DNA from: Deferribacter autotrophicus
Lineage (GTDB): Bacteria > Chrysiogenota > Deferribacteres > Deferribacterales > Deferribacteraceae
Direction of reading: 5' to 3'
Length of the DNA: 64,000 nucleotides
Assembly: GCF_008362905.1 (NCBI RefSeq)
Contig: NZ_VFJB01000010.1
Span: 85,655 to 149,654, forward strand
The translations under genes were made by a program, and so were the position numbers. The notes beneath the pieces were generated by a model. The model was not told the DNA's origin. It did not search any database and was given only the letters and a program-made list of their open reading frames with translations. Every line of letters starts with the position of its first letter. Within the stretch, counting starts at the first letter, position 1. Shown one piece after another: positions 16,990 through 25,523 of this stretch.

Positions 16990-18714
16990 ATGATCACATC
17001 AGATTTAATAAAATTTTTAAAACGTATTAATCATAAAGGCTATTTAAATTACCAGATGTTAAAAAATTACCCACTAATATCAGATAATTACTCTCTACAT
17101 TTTCTCAAAATTCAAAAAGATCCATTTGCCTCTCCATCTCTGTTGGAGCTAACTATAAATTTAGATTTTCTAGGGTATCCATCTTTCTTCTTTGAAAATG
17201 ACCATAGAAAAATTGCATTTCAGGATTATCTTTTGAGAATACTAAAAACAACAGCTGACAAATTTAGAGGTTTTATTAAAGGATCAGGCAAAAGTGGCGT
17301 GATTTTTGTAAACTCAGGTGGACAAAAAATTATTGAGCGTTCTAGTTTGAAATTCACAGATAACCAACTCAAATTTTTGTTCAACATTGGGCTTCCTGCA
17401 TCTGGTCGCTCCATCCTATCAGATGAATGTGCTAAAATATTCAATAAAATCACACCATCATTTATAGAGACAATCCTATGGAAAAACCTAAATAAAGAAG
17501 CATGTTATTTACATGTAAAAACATACGAAAACTTTTTTTATATAAGAAATCAGCTTGATAAACTCGGTCTAATTGCATTTATAAAAAACGGCTCCATACT
17601 TCCAAGAGAATCTTCAATCAGTGATAAACCCAAAAAAAATGCTTTGAAATTTCAATCCCCTAATACTTTAGAGATTAAAGTAAAACTACTTCATCCCATT
17701 ATTGAAGATAATATAGAAAAAAATGAAATCACAGGTATGGGGATAAAAAAAGGGATTACAGTAATCGTTGGTGGTGGATATCATGGTAAATCAACCTTGT
17801 TAAATGCTTTAAGTCATGCTGTTTATCCACATATTCCTGGCGACGGTAGAGAATATGTTGTAGTAAAAGAGTCAACAATGAAAATCAGAGCAGAAGATGG
17901 AAGATTTGTTGAAAAAACAGACATAACCCCTTTTATTAACAACTTACCTGATAAAAACAATACAAAGGAATTTTCCACACTAAATGCAAGTGGCAGCACA
18001 TCCCAAGCAGCAAACATCATAGAAGCTATTGAAATGGGTGGTGAAGTTTTTCTCATAGATGAAGATACATCAGCCACCAACTTTATGATAAGAGATTACA
18101 AAATGCAAAAACTTATTCCAAAAGAAATCGAACCCATAACACCATTCATTGACAGAGTAAAACAATTAAAAAATGAATACAACATTTCCACTATCCTTGT
18201 CACTGGCGGAAATGGCGATTATTTAGATGTGGCGGATACTGTAATTCTCATGAAAAATTATACACCTTACGATTTCACAGAGAAAGCAAAAGAAATTATA
18301 AAGCAATTTGATAGTAAAAGATTAAATGAATCCTCACCCCATTTTGATGTCACCTTCCAAAGAACAGTCCAATCCTCTACCTTTAACTTTATTTATAAAA
18401 GCAAACGATTGAAAATAAAAACATTAAAAAAAGATCGTCTTTATATTTGCAGAGAAGAAATTGATTTAAAAATGATTGAACAAATTGCAGAAGAGTTGCA
18501 GGCTGAAACTATCGGCTATTACATCAACTACATTGCAAATAATTTCACAGGCCTAACCATTGAAGAAATAACCTCAAGACTTAAAAAAGAACTTGCTTCT
18601 TATGGCTTTAAACACCTTGAAAATAAGAATAATAGGTTAGTAAAACCCAGAGTTTACGAAATTATTTCCGCATTAAACAGATTGAGAACCTTAAAAATCA
18701 AAAAAGGGGGCTAA
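16990..18714 (+). CDS. Predicted ABC-class ATPase (COG3044 type)
   Basis: A 574-residue soluble protein matching the poorly understood ABC_ATPase family. The nucleotide-binding loop is GGGYHGKSTLLNAL at about residue 259, a variant of Walker A with His in place of the usual Gly. LNASGSTSQAANIIEAIEMG resembles an ABC signature and VFLIDEDTSATNFM is Walker B. The first 200 residues are an N-terminal domain found only in this family, with no transmembrane segments and no partner permease nearby. The function is unknown; some members have been linked to RNA or translation processes, which is not shown here. It starts after AGGGGGATG and is followed by a strong terminator. Confidence 0.85.
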   Translation: MITSDLIKFLKRINHKGYLNYQMLKNYPLISDNYSLHFLKIQKDPFASPSLLELTINLDFLGYPSFFFENDHRKIAFQDYLLRILKTTADKFRGFIKGSGKSGVIFVNSGGQKIIERSSLKFTDNQLKFLFNIGLPASGRSILSDECAKIFNKITPSFIETILWKNLNKEACYLHVKTYENFFYIRNQLDKLGLIAFIKNGSILPRESSISDKPKKNALKFQSPNTLEIKVKLLHPIIEDNIEKNEITGMGIKKGITVIVGGGYHGKSTLLNALSHAVYPHIPGDGREYVVVKESTMKIRAEDGRFVEKTDITPFINNLPDKNNTKEFSTLNASGSTSQAANIIEAIEMGGEVFLIDEDTSATNFMIRDYKMQKLIPKEIEPITPFIDRVKQLKNEYNISTILVTGGNGDYLDVADTVILMKNYTPYDFTEKAKEIIKQFDSKRLNESSPHFDVTFQRTVQSSTFNFIYKSKRLKIKTLKKDRLYICREEIDLKMIEQIAEELQAETIGYYINYIANNFTGLTIEEITSRLKKELASYGFKHLENKNNRLVKPRVYEIISALNRLRTLKIKKGG

Positions 18715-18724
18715 CGGCCCCCTT
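18704..18724 (+). terminator. Rho-independent terminator
   Basis: The stem aagggggc / gccccctt with a 5-base loop overlaps the stop region of the ABC-class ATPase gene. It also faces the end of the convergent glutamate dehydrogenase gene. Confidence 0.8.
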
Positions 18725-18728
18725 ATTG

Positions 18729-21700
18729 TTAATGTAGTAAATTATAAAACATTTCCAAAATAACATTAAACGGTACAAGGGTTGTAACCTTGTTCTCCAT
18801 AATATCATCAAGGAAATTCTTGTAATTTTCAAAGAATGTTTCTTCTTTTGTATGTAGTGACTTGATATAAAATTTATCCATACAACTTTTTTCAGTAAGT
18901 AATTTTTGAAGTAATTTTAAGCGATTAAGTAGATTTTCTCTATTAATTCTATCCCACTCACTTGTAATGACAATCTCTTTAATAGCATTTTTAATTTCTA
19001 AGAATTTAAAAGTTTCACCCACTTTGAAATAGCTGTTAATTGCAACATCTATATCATAACCCTTGCTTACAATTAATTCAAATATATCAAAAGCAGGCTT
19101 AGAATATTTTATTCCAGCTATCTGCTTCGCTAAACCACCTGGAATTCCACCATCCTTTAAAGAATCTCCAAACTGCTTCATCATATCTTTTACTTTGCCT
19201 GTAACTTTTGCAGGTATTCTTTCCATAATTTTCAAAAATAATTCTTTATTATCTATAAGCGCTTTAAAATTATCCTTATTAATAAGCCATTGTACTCCCA
19301 CTTTTAATGTTTTTTCCAGTTCAATTAAAGCATTGTATTGAGCTTCCGCAGTTGCTTTATTATCCAGAGCAAAAATTCTTTCTCTAACATTATTTATGTC
19401 CAATAATTCTTCTATAAACATATAATTACTAATCAAAGTTGAAAAATCCTGATTAGTATTTTTAAATAATTCTATAAAAAATGTTATCCCGGTCTGGTTC
19501 ACCACTTTGTTAACAATAACCGTAGCTGCAATCTCCTTTGCTAGTTTGTGTTCAAACAAGTGTTCTCCAAATCTTTTCTTCATATAATCTGGATAATAAC
19601 TCATATAATTCTTTCTAACTAAAGGATCATTCATATCAATATTTTTCTCTATTTCGTTATATAAAAAGATTTTCACATAAGAAAGAAGAACAGCAAGCTC
19701 GGGTCTTGTCACATTCCTTTTTTCTTTTATGAAGCTTATATTTTCAAGTTTAAAATCAAGTAACCCCACTTCTTTTAAAAACTTAGCAGTCTCTTCAAAA
19801 AGAATCTGATTTGTCTTAGATCTTATCAAATCACAACTTACAGCAAGAGATTGCATATAATTATCTTTTAAAACAAGCTTTTCAACCTCTTTGGTTAAGT
19901 CTAAAATAAGTTTATTTCTCTCTTTTATATCTTTCACAAGTTTTTTCTTAATAAACTGGTCAAGTATAATCTTAAGGTTAACCTCGTGGTCAGAAATATC
20001 TACACCACCGGAGTTATCCAAAGCATCAGTATTTATCTTACCGCCTAAAAGCGCATACTTTATACGTGCTTTTTGAGTTAAACCAAGATTACCACCTTCA
20101 CCAACTACCTTAACCTTCAAATCTTCTGCATTAATCCTTACGTTATCATTAGCATGATCACCTACATCAGCATTAGTTTCTGATGAATCCTTTACATATG
20201 TTCCAATTCCACCATTCCATAAAAGCTCAGCATCAAGCTGCAATATCATTCTGATTAGCTCTTCACCTGACACTTCATCTTTTGTAGTTTTGAATAACTC
20301 TTTCATCTGCTTGGTCAACTTGATACTTTTTGCAGACCTGTCAAAAACACCACCACCTTCTGAAATTACCTTGTCGCTATAATCTTTCCAGGTAGATCTT
20401 GGCAATTTAAAAAGTCTCATTCTTTCAATATAACTTACATCTGCATCTGGATTTGGATCCACAAAGATATGCATATGGTTAAAAGCTGCAAGTAGTCTCG
20501 TCTTCCCAGACAAAAGCATACCATTTCCAAAGACATCACCTGACATATCTCCAATACCAACCGCAGTAAATTCCTCTTTTTGAATATCTTTTCCAAGCTC
20601 TCTGAAATGCCTTTTAACACATTCCCATGCCCCTTTAGCAGTAATACCAATCTTTTTATGGTCATAACCTGTTTTACCACCTGAAGCAAAAGCATCACCT
20701 AGCCAAAAACCGTATTCCATGGAAATTTCATTTGCAATATCACTAAATGTGGCAGTCCCTTTATCAGCAGCAACTACAAGATATGGATCCTTTTCATCAT
20801 AGACAACCACATTGTCTGGATGAACAATCTTTCTGCCATGATAATTATCAGTAATATCAAGAAGCCCTCTAATAAATGTTTTGTACTGATCTATTACATG
20901 CTGCAGATCTTTCTGTTTATCAGAGAAACGTTTTTTTACAATAAATCCGCCTTTAGAACCCACAGGAACAATTACCGCATTCTTCACCATCTGTGTTTTC
21001 ATAAGCCCAAGTATCTCTGTCCTAAAGTCATCAGGTCTATCACTAAACCTCAATCCACCCCTTGCAACTTTTCCGCCTCTCAAGTGAACCCCTTCCATCT
21101 GAGGGCTATGGACATATATTTCATACAGTGGTTTTGGATCAGGGATAAAATCCAGATTTCTACTTGAAATTTTTATTGAGATATAATTTCTTTCTGGCAC
21201 TTTATAAAAATTCGTTCTTACAATAGCATCAATAAGTTTTAAAATTTTTCTAAAAACTGAGTCTTCCACAAGTGTCTGAACCTTATCAAGGTTTTCCCAA
21301 ACATCTCTTTTTATTTCTTCGTAAGCCTTAACCTCTTTTGAAATATTAAATTTTTCTTCAAACAATTTTACTATTTTCTTTGTAATATCAGGATATTTGA
21401 GCAATGTCTGACTTATTGTAGCCCTGCCCAATCCAGTATCTACCTGCGCAATATAATTTCTCAAAGTTCTTAAAATTTCCACTTCTCTGTAATTGAGTTG
21501 CTCCTTTAGCAATAAACTGTTTAACTTATCATTTTCACACTTTTCTTTAACAACTGCTACCACCATTTCAGGTAATATTTTACCAAAAGTGTTTACAAAC
21601 TTTTCACATTCACCTACATCATCCAGTAAAATACTGCTTAAGTATAGAGAATCTTTACCTGTTTTTACTTCATAAATTTCATCTTCAATAACTTTCAATC

Positions 21701-23417
21701 CCATATTATCAATTACAGGCATGATATCAGTAAGTAGTATCCTTGCTTTAGAATAAATTTTTAAATACACTTTATTATTGTAAGTAGAGAGTCTTGCATA
21801 AATATCTTTCAAATCATATAAAATTTTCACATCTACTGCTGCTTCTGACGGCGGGGTTTTAGACTTATAACTTTCACTCAAATTATTAGCAAAAATATTA
21901 TAAAGATCATCAGCAATACGTCCTGTATATTTATATGATAACACATCATGAAGTAAATCATTCCAATCCTTGATTTCATTTATCACAATATCTTTAAGAC
22001 CTGTTTCATCTTTTTGTTCTATTACTTTTACCTCTTTTGCAAGTACATGAAGGTGTAAAAATACATAACCATGCTCATCATGCCTTACAGAGATATCCAA
22101 AGTTTTACCACCATAATATTCAGCTACTTTTTCGCTTATACTGTTAACCACTTCTGTAGAATAACGGTCAGATGGAAATACAATAAGAGCATAAAGATGC
22201 TTACTGGGTAGAAAATGTTTTGTGTAAATCCTTATCTGATTTTTCCCCTGGATTGTTAGTAAGAGTCTAATAACCTCAACCAATGAATCTTTATCCAGAT
22301 TAAATATTTCTGTTTTCGGATAATTATTTAATGTATCTTGCACCCACTTAAAATCATGTGAGCCTTTAACAAATTTAAAATAATTAAACAGGTTATCAAT
22401 CTTCTTTCTCAAAAGAGAAATTTTATGAGGAGGAGTGGCAATACCAATTTTACCAAAAACTCCTAAGATTGTTACAGCTCTACACTTCCCATTATCATAT
22501 TCCACAAACATTATACGATCATAATTTTTTCTTTTTTTAATTTTCGATTTATATAATGCTTTATCTATAATTACTGGATACCCTTCCACAAACTTTAATC
22601 TTTTTTCTCTTATTGCATCCACAAGCTTTGGGATAATATTTGTAGTCCTATTAAGCTTATACACTCCTAGTTGATCAGCTTTAAACTCTCCTTTTTGAAG
22701 ATCCGTAACATCTAAAATTCTTATTCCCTGCAGTATAAAAGCCCCATCAATAAGCCAATCTATAAAATCTGCCACCTCAGGATTCTTGTTTCTATAATCC
22801 TCAGATAAATTGGATAAAACGGTTTTCATTTTTGGATAATCATCTACGGCAAGTATAATTTCATCATAAATTTGTTCTATTTCACTTGAAATCTCATGGA
22901 GCTTTTCTTCATCAATCTCTTCTAGAAATATAATTACAAAAGATTCATTGTTAAAACCAAGATCAGGATCACCTATCTCAACAATATTCCCCCTCTTATC
23001 TCTTTTTACATTAAAAATGGGGTGCAATAAAAACTGCTGATTGTATTTTATCTCATAAAAATACTCTCTTATGCTATCCACTATAAAAGGTCTATCATCT
23101 GTTACGACAGAAAGAATGGAAAAATTACCTATAAAAAACTTTGATTCTAAAGCATGTATTTTATCCATATAATATTTTTTTCTTTTTCTGTTATTTAGCA
23201 CATCGTAAAGATAGTTTAAAAAACTTAACAAATCATTATCACTCAAGATTTCAATTAAATTTTGAGGTAAATGAGAAAAAATAAGCTTTGCAAAACTAAA
23301 TTTTGGACTACTTTCACCGTATTCCTTTGTTATCAATTTTAAAAACTTCTTAAAATTCTCCTCTTGCTTAAAATCTTTTAAGATTTCTTTGCCTGTTAAA
23401 CATGAGATGTTGAGCAT
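18729..23417 (-). CDS. NAD-specific glutamate dehydrogenase, large (GDH-180) type
   Basis: A 1562-residue protein of the class first described in Streptomyces and Pseudomonas, deaminating glutamate to 2-oxoglutarate with NAD+. The first 650 residues or so are the family's regulatory ACT-like region (RPFIVDSIREYFYE, HDEHGYVFLHLHVLAKE). The catalytic part starts near 750, with GGKVARGGLRFSDRPDDFR, MKTQMVKNAVIVPVGSKGGF and GIGDMSGDVFGNGML for substrate and NAD binding. The C terminus of about 300 residues is helical. The normal range is 1550-1650 residues, so it appears complete. It probably feeds amino-acid nitrogen and carbon into the TCA cycle. It is monocistronic, with its own terminator region at the 3' side. 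Confidence 0.95.
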   Translation of the reverse strand: MLNISCLTGKEILKDFKQEENFKKFLKLITKEYGESSPKFSFAKLIFSHLPQNLIEILSDNDLLSFLNYLYDVLNNRKRKKYYMDKIHALESKFFIGNFSILSVVTDDRPFIVDSIREYFYEIKYNQQFLLHPIFNVKRDKRGNIVEIGDPDLGFNNESFVIIFLEEIDEEKLHEISSEIEQIYDEIILAVDDYPKMKTVLSNLSEDYRNKNPEVADFIDWLIDGAFILQGIRILDVTDLQKGEFKADQLGVYKLNRTTNIIPKLVDAIREKRLKFVEGYPVIIDKALYKSKIKKRKNYDRIMFVEYDNGKCRAVTILGVFGKIGIATPPHKISLLRKKIDNLFNYFKFVKGSHDFKWVQDTLNNYPKTEIFNLDKDSLVEVIRLLLTIQGKNQIRIYTKHFLPSKHLYALIVFPSDRYSTEVVNSISEKVAEYYGGKTLDISVRHDEHGYVFLHLHVLAKEVKVIEQKDETGLKDIVINEIKDWNDLLHDVLSYKYTGRIADDLYNIFANNLSESYKSKTPPSEAAVDVKILYDLKDIYARLSTYNNKVYLKIYSKARILLTDIMPVIDNMGLKVIEDEIYEVKTGKDSLYLSSILLDDVGECEKFVNTFGKILPEMVVAVVKEKCENDKLNSLLLKEQLNYREVEILRTLRNYIAQVDTGLGRATISQTLLKYPDITKKIVKLFEEKFNISKEVKAYEEIKRDVWENLDKVQTLVEDSVFRKILKLIDAIVRTNFYKVPERNYISIKISSRNLDFIPDPKPLYEIYVHSPQMEGVHLRGGKVARGGLRFSDRPDDFRTEILGLMKTQMVKNAVIVPVGSKGGFIVKKRFSDKQKDLQHVIDQYKTFIRGLLDITDNYHGRKIVHPDNVVVYDEKDPYLVVAADKGTATFSDIANEISMEYGFWLGDAFASGGKTGYDHKKIGITAKGAWECVKRHFRELGKDIQKEEFTAVGIGDMSGDVFGNGMLLSGKTRLLAAFNHMHIFVDPNPDADVSYIERMRLFKLPRSTWKDYSDKVISEGGGVFDRSAKSIKLTKQMKELFKTTKDEVSGEELIRMILQLDAELLWNGGIGTYVKDSSETNADVGDHANDNVRINAEDLKVKVVGEGGNLGLTQKARIKYALLGGKINTDALDNSGGVDISDHEVNLKIILDQFIKKKLVKDIKERNKLILDLTKEVEKLVLKDNYMQSLAVSCDLIRSKTNQILFEETAKFLKEVGLLDFKLENISFIKEKRNVTRPELAVLLSYVKIFLYNEIEKNIDMNDPLVRKNYMSYYPDYMKKRFGEHLFEHKLAKEIAATVIVNKVVNQTGITFFIELFKNTNQDFSTLISNYMFIEELLDINNVRERIFALDNKATAEAQYNALIELEKTLKVGVQWLINKDNFKALIDNKELFLKIMERIPAKVTGKVKDMMKQFGDSLKDGGIPGGLAKQIAGIKYSKPAFDIFELIVSKGYDIDVAINSYFKVGETFKFLEIKNAIKEIVITSEWDRINRENLLNRLKLLQKLLTEKSCMDKFYIKSLHTKEETFFENYKNFLDDIMENKVTTLVPFNVILEMFYNLLH

Positions 23418-23598
23418 GACCCACTCCTAAAGGTTTATTTTATCTGGTTATAAATATTATAACTTTTTTAATAATACAAGTATTTTCACAAATAATTAAA
23501 AAATTATTTTTTGCCCTACTAAATTTGTAAATTATAATTTTTATACACTGTTTTAGTTTTTTTTATTACACATTTGTTAAGAAACTTCTTACTTTCAA

Positions 23599-24180
23599 TT
23601 AGATTAAACATTTTTTAATGATATTTAAAAACTTAAAAACAATTCTCCCAGTTAGCCCCCAGATAATCAAATCTTCAAACTTATAAAAATAAACTATTCT
23701 CTTCTCTCCATCTTTCACCCAATTTTCAGTCCAAAACACTGATTCATCAAAAAAATATCTAACAGGAACAGCAAAAACCCTCTCCACTTCTATATCATCA
23801 CAATTAAAAGATATATCATTCAAATTTTTTACAATAAACCCCACATAGGGTGTCACTTTATACCCTGTTATGGAATATTCATCATCAAGTTTTCCAAGGA
23901 TTTTTATATACTCGGGAGGTATACCTATTTCCTCTGAGGTCTCACGTAATGCCGTAATTCTTAAGGTATCATCAGAGTTTTCACAGCTGCCACCAGGAAA
24001 AGATACTTCACCACTATGATTATTCAATCGTTTATGTCTTTTGGTAAAAATGATTTTTAAAATATTTTCTTCATATATTAGAGGAACAAGAACAGCAGCA
24101 GTCTTGCCTACAGGCTTTTTTTTCTCTCTAAGATATCCTTTTAGTACATATGAAATACAATCAAGTTCATTACTTGTCAG
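23599..24180 (-). CDS. Nudix hydrolase, CoA pyrophosphatase (NudL) type
   Basis: The conserved frame runs well upstream of the only internal TTG (24027). The extension MTSNELDCISYVLKGYL... KKPVGKTAAVLVPLIYE contains the expected N-terminal strand, and then comes the UPF0035 signature FTKRHKRLNNHSGEVSFPGG. The Nudix box follows, ending in RETSEEIGI. The only in-frame codon near a ribosome-binding site is CTG at 24180-24178, 9 bases after AGGAG, with a stop just upstream, so I infer a CTG start. That gives 193 residues, normal for NudL. The enzyme cleaves CoA or acyl-CoA to phosphopantetheine and 3',5'-ADP. It sits 15 bases after the phasin-like gene, in one operon with it. Confidence 0.8.
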   Translation of the reverse strand: MTSNELDCISYVLKGYLREKKKPVGKTAAVLVPLIYEENILKIIFTKRHKRLNNHSGEVSFPGGSCENSDDTLRITALRETSEEIGIPPEYIKILGKLDDEYSITGYKVTPYVGFIVKNLNDISFNCDDIEVERVFAVPVRYFFDESVFWTENWVKDGEKRIVYFYKFEDLIIWGLTGRIVFKFLNIIKKCLI

Positions 24181-24195
24181 ACTTTATTTCTCCTC

Positions 24196-24492
24196 TTACA
24201 AAGATTCTATTTTAGCTTCTAATTCAGCTAACTTTGCTTCCAATTTTTTCAAATCATCTTTGCTTACCAAATTCATTTTATCTAATACAGTTTTTATCAT
24301 TTTTTCCATAAAGTCTTCAAGTTCTTTTGTATTACTTTCAAGCCCTTCGATAATATCCTTCACAAGCTTATAATCTTTAGCAGAATCTTCTCCTTTTTTT
24401 ATAAGTGATTCATAAAACTCTTTCGCTTTCTCTTCTGTGAGACTTGCAAGACCTATACCTGCAAAAATCAGCTTCTTTGCCAGTTCATTCAT
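24196..24492 (-). CDS. Phasin-like coiled-coil protein
   Basis: A 98-residue almost wholly helical protein. LIFAGIGLASLTEEKAKEFYESLIKKGE resembles small phasin-superfamily proteins that open with a short hydrophobic helix followed by a Glu/Lys-rich coiled coil (KKLEAKLAELEAKIESL at the C terminus). Such proteins coat polyhydroxyalkanoate granules or act as small scaffold proteins; no PHA synthase gene is in the window, so the PHA link is untested. It lies between a sigma-70 family gene (9 bases upstream) and the Nudix gene, all on one strand. Confidence 0.65.
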   Translation of the reverse strand: MNELAKKLIFAGIGLASLTEEKAKEFYESLIKKGEDSAKDYKLVKDIIEGLESNTKELEDFMEKMIKTVLDKMNLVSKDDLKKLEAKLAELEAKIESL

Positions 24493-24501
24493 TATTCCCT
24501 C

Positions 24502-25401
24502 CTAATTCAAGAAATCGTTTAATTTTCTTTTTAAAGCTTTTTTACGCAACTTTCCTAATGCTCTTGCCTCTATCTGACGAACCCTCTCCCTACTAATATT
24601 CAGAATTTCTCCTATCTCCTCAAGGGTTTTTGGAGCCCCACCATCAAGTCCAAATCTCCATTTAATAATCTGTGCTTCTCTATCATTTAATTCCGAAACT
24701 ATCTCTTCTATATTGTTTTTCAGTGTATTTAAGAAAATCTCTTCTTCAACACTTTTCCCGCCAGATTCTAGTAAGTCGATAAAAGATTTATCCTCACCCT
24801 CCTTTATCGGAGCTTCAAGGGAAAGATAGTTTCTTGAGACTCTCAAAACATTTTCCACATCCTTCTCATCCATATTCAAATAAAGGGCAATTTCATCAGG
24901 TGTAGGCTCACGCCCAAGCTCTTTACTTAAAGTTTCAATGGCTTCATTGATTTTATAAAGGATGCTTGCCTGTTTTAAAGGAAGTTTTACAGTTCCCGAC
25001 TGCTCGGCCAAAGCCTGAATGATAGCTTGTCTTATCCACCAAACAGCATAAGAGATAAATTTTACACCTCGTTCAGGATCAAAACGTTTTGCTGCTTCAA
25101 GTAATCCAAGATTACCCTGATTTATTATATCAGCAAGTGGCAAACCTGTATTTTTATACCTGTTAGCAATGGAAACTACAAATTTGAGATTTGATAAAAC
25201 AAGCTTCTCCAGTGCTTTCATATCACCTTGCTGAATTTTTTTACCAAGCTCATATTCTTCTTCTTTACTTAGAGGTTTAAACTGAGAAATCCTGTTAAGA
25301 TAATTCTTTAGTCCATCTTCAGAAATATCATCAATCAAAGGTATCTCTAAAAATTCTTCTTCTTTTTTTTCTATATCAGCTTTCTCCATAACCCCTTCCA
25401 T
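24502..25401 (-). CDS. RNA polymerase sigma factor, RpoD/RpoS family (group 2 type)
   Basis: A 299-residue sigma-70 factor with region 1.2 (LKNYLNRISQFKPLSKEEEYELGKKI), region 2 (NLKFVVSIANRYKNTGLPLADIINQGNLGLLEAAKRFDPERG and the -10-recognition helix FISYAVWWIRQAI), region 3 and region 4 with the helix-turn-helix TLEEIGEILNISRERVRQIEARAL. It lacks the long region 1.1 and non-conserved spacer of primary RpoD, so it is probably an alternative group 2 factor rather than the housekeeping one. A second ATG 12 bases in, preceded by GGAAGGGG, is an equally good start. The first 20 residues are unusually acidic. Confidence 0.88.
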   Translation of the reverse strand: MEGVMEKADIEKKEEEFLEIPLIDDISEDGLKNYLNRISQFKPLSKEEEYELGKKIQQGDMKALEKLVLSNLKFVVSIANRYKNTGLPLADIINQGNLGLLEAAKRFDPERGVKFISYAVWWIRQAIIQALAEQSGTVKLPLKQASILYKINEAIETLSKELGREPTPDEIALYLNMDEKDVENVLRVSRNYLSLEAPIKEGEDKSFIDLLESGGKSVEEEIFLNTLKNNIEEIVSELNDREAQIIKWRFGLDGGAPKTLEEIGEILNISRERVRQIEARALGKLRKKALKRKLNDFLN

Positions 25402-25493
25402 ATTATCCCTTGATTAATATGATATATATCCTCTCCACTTGTTCAATTATTATAACATAAATTTTATCTTTTGCATAATCAGAAATTAAAAAT

Positions 25494-25518
25494 AAAAAAA
25501 GGGGGAAACTCCCCCTTT
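25494..25518 (-). terminator. Terminator of clpB
   Basis: The stem aaaggggg / cccccttt with a 5-base loop is followed, on the minus strand, by a T run just after the clpB stop codon. Confidence 0.88.
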
Positions 25519-25523
25519 AAATT

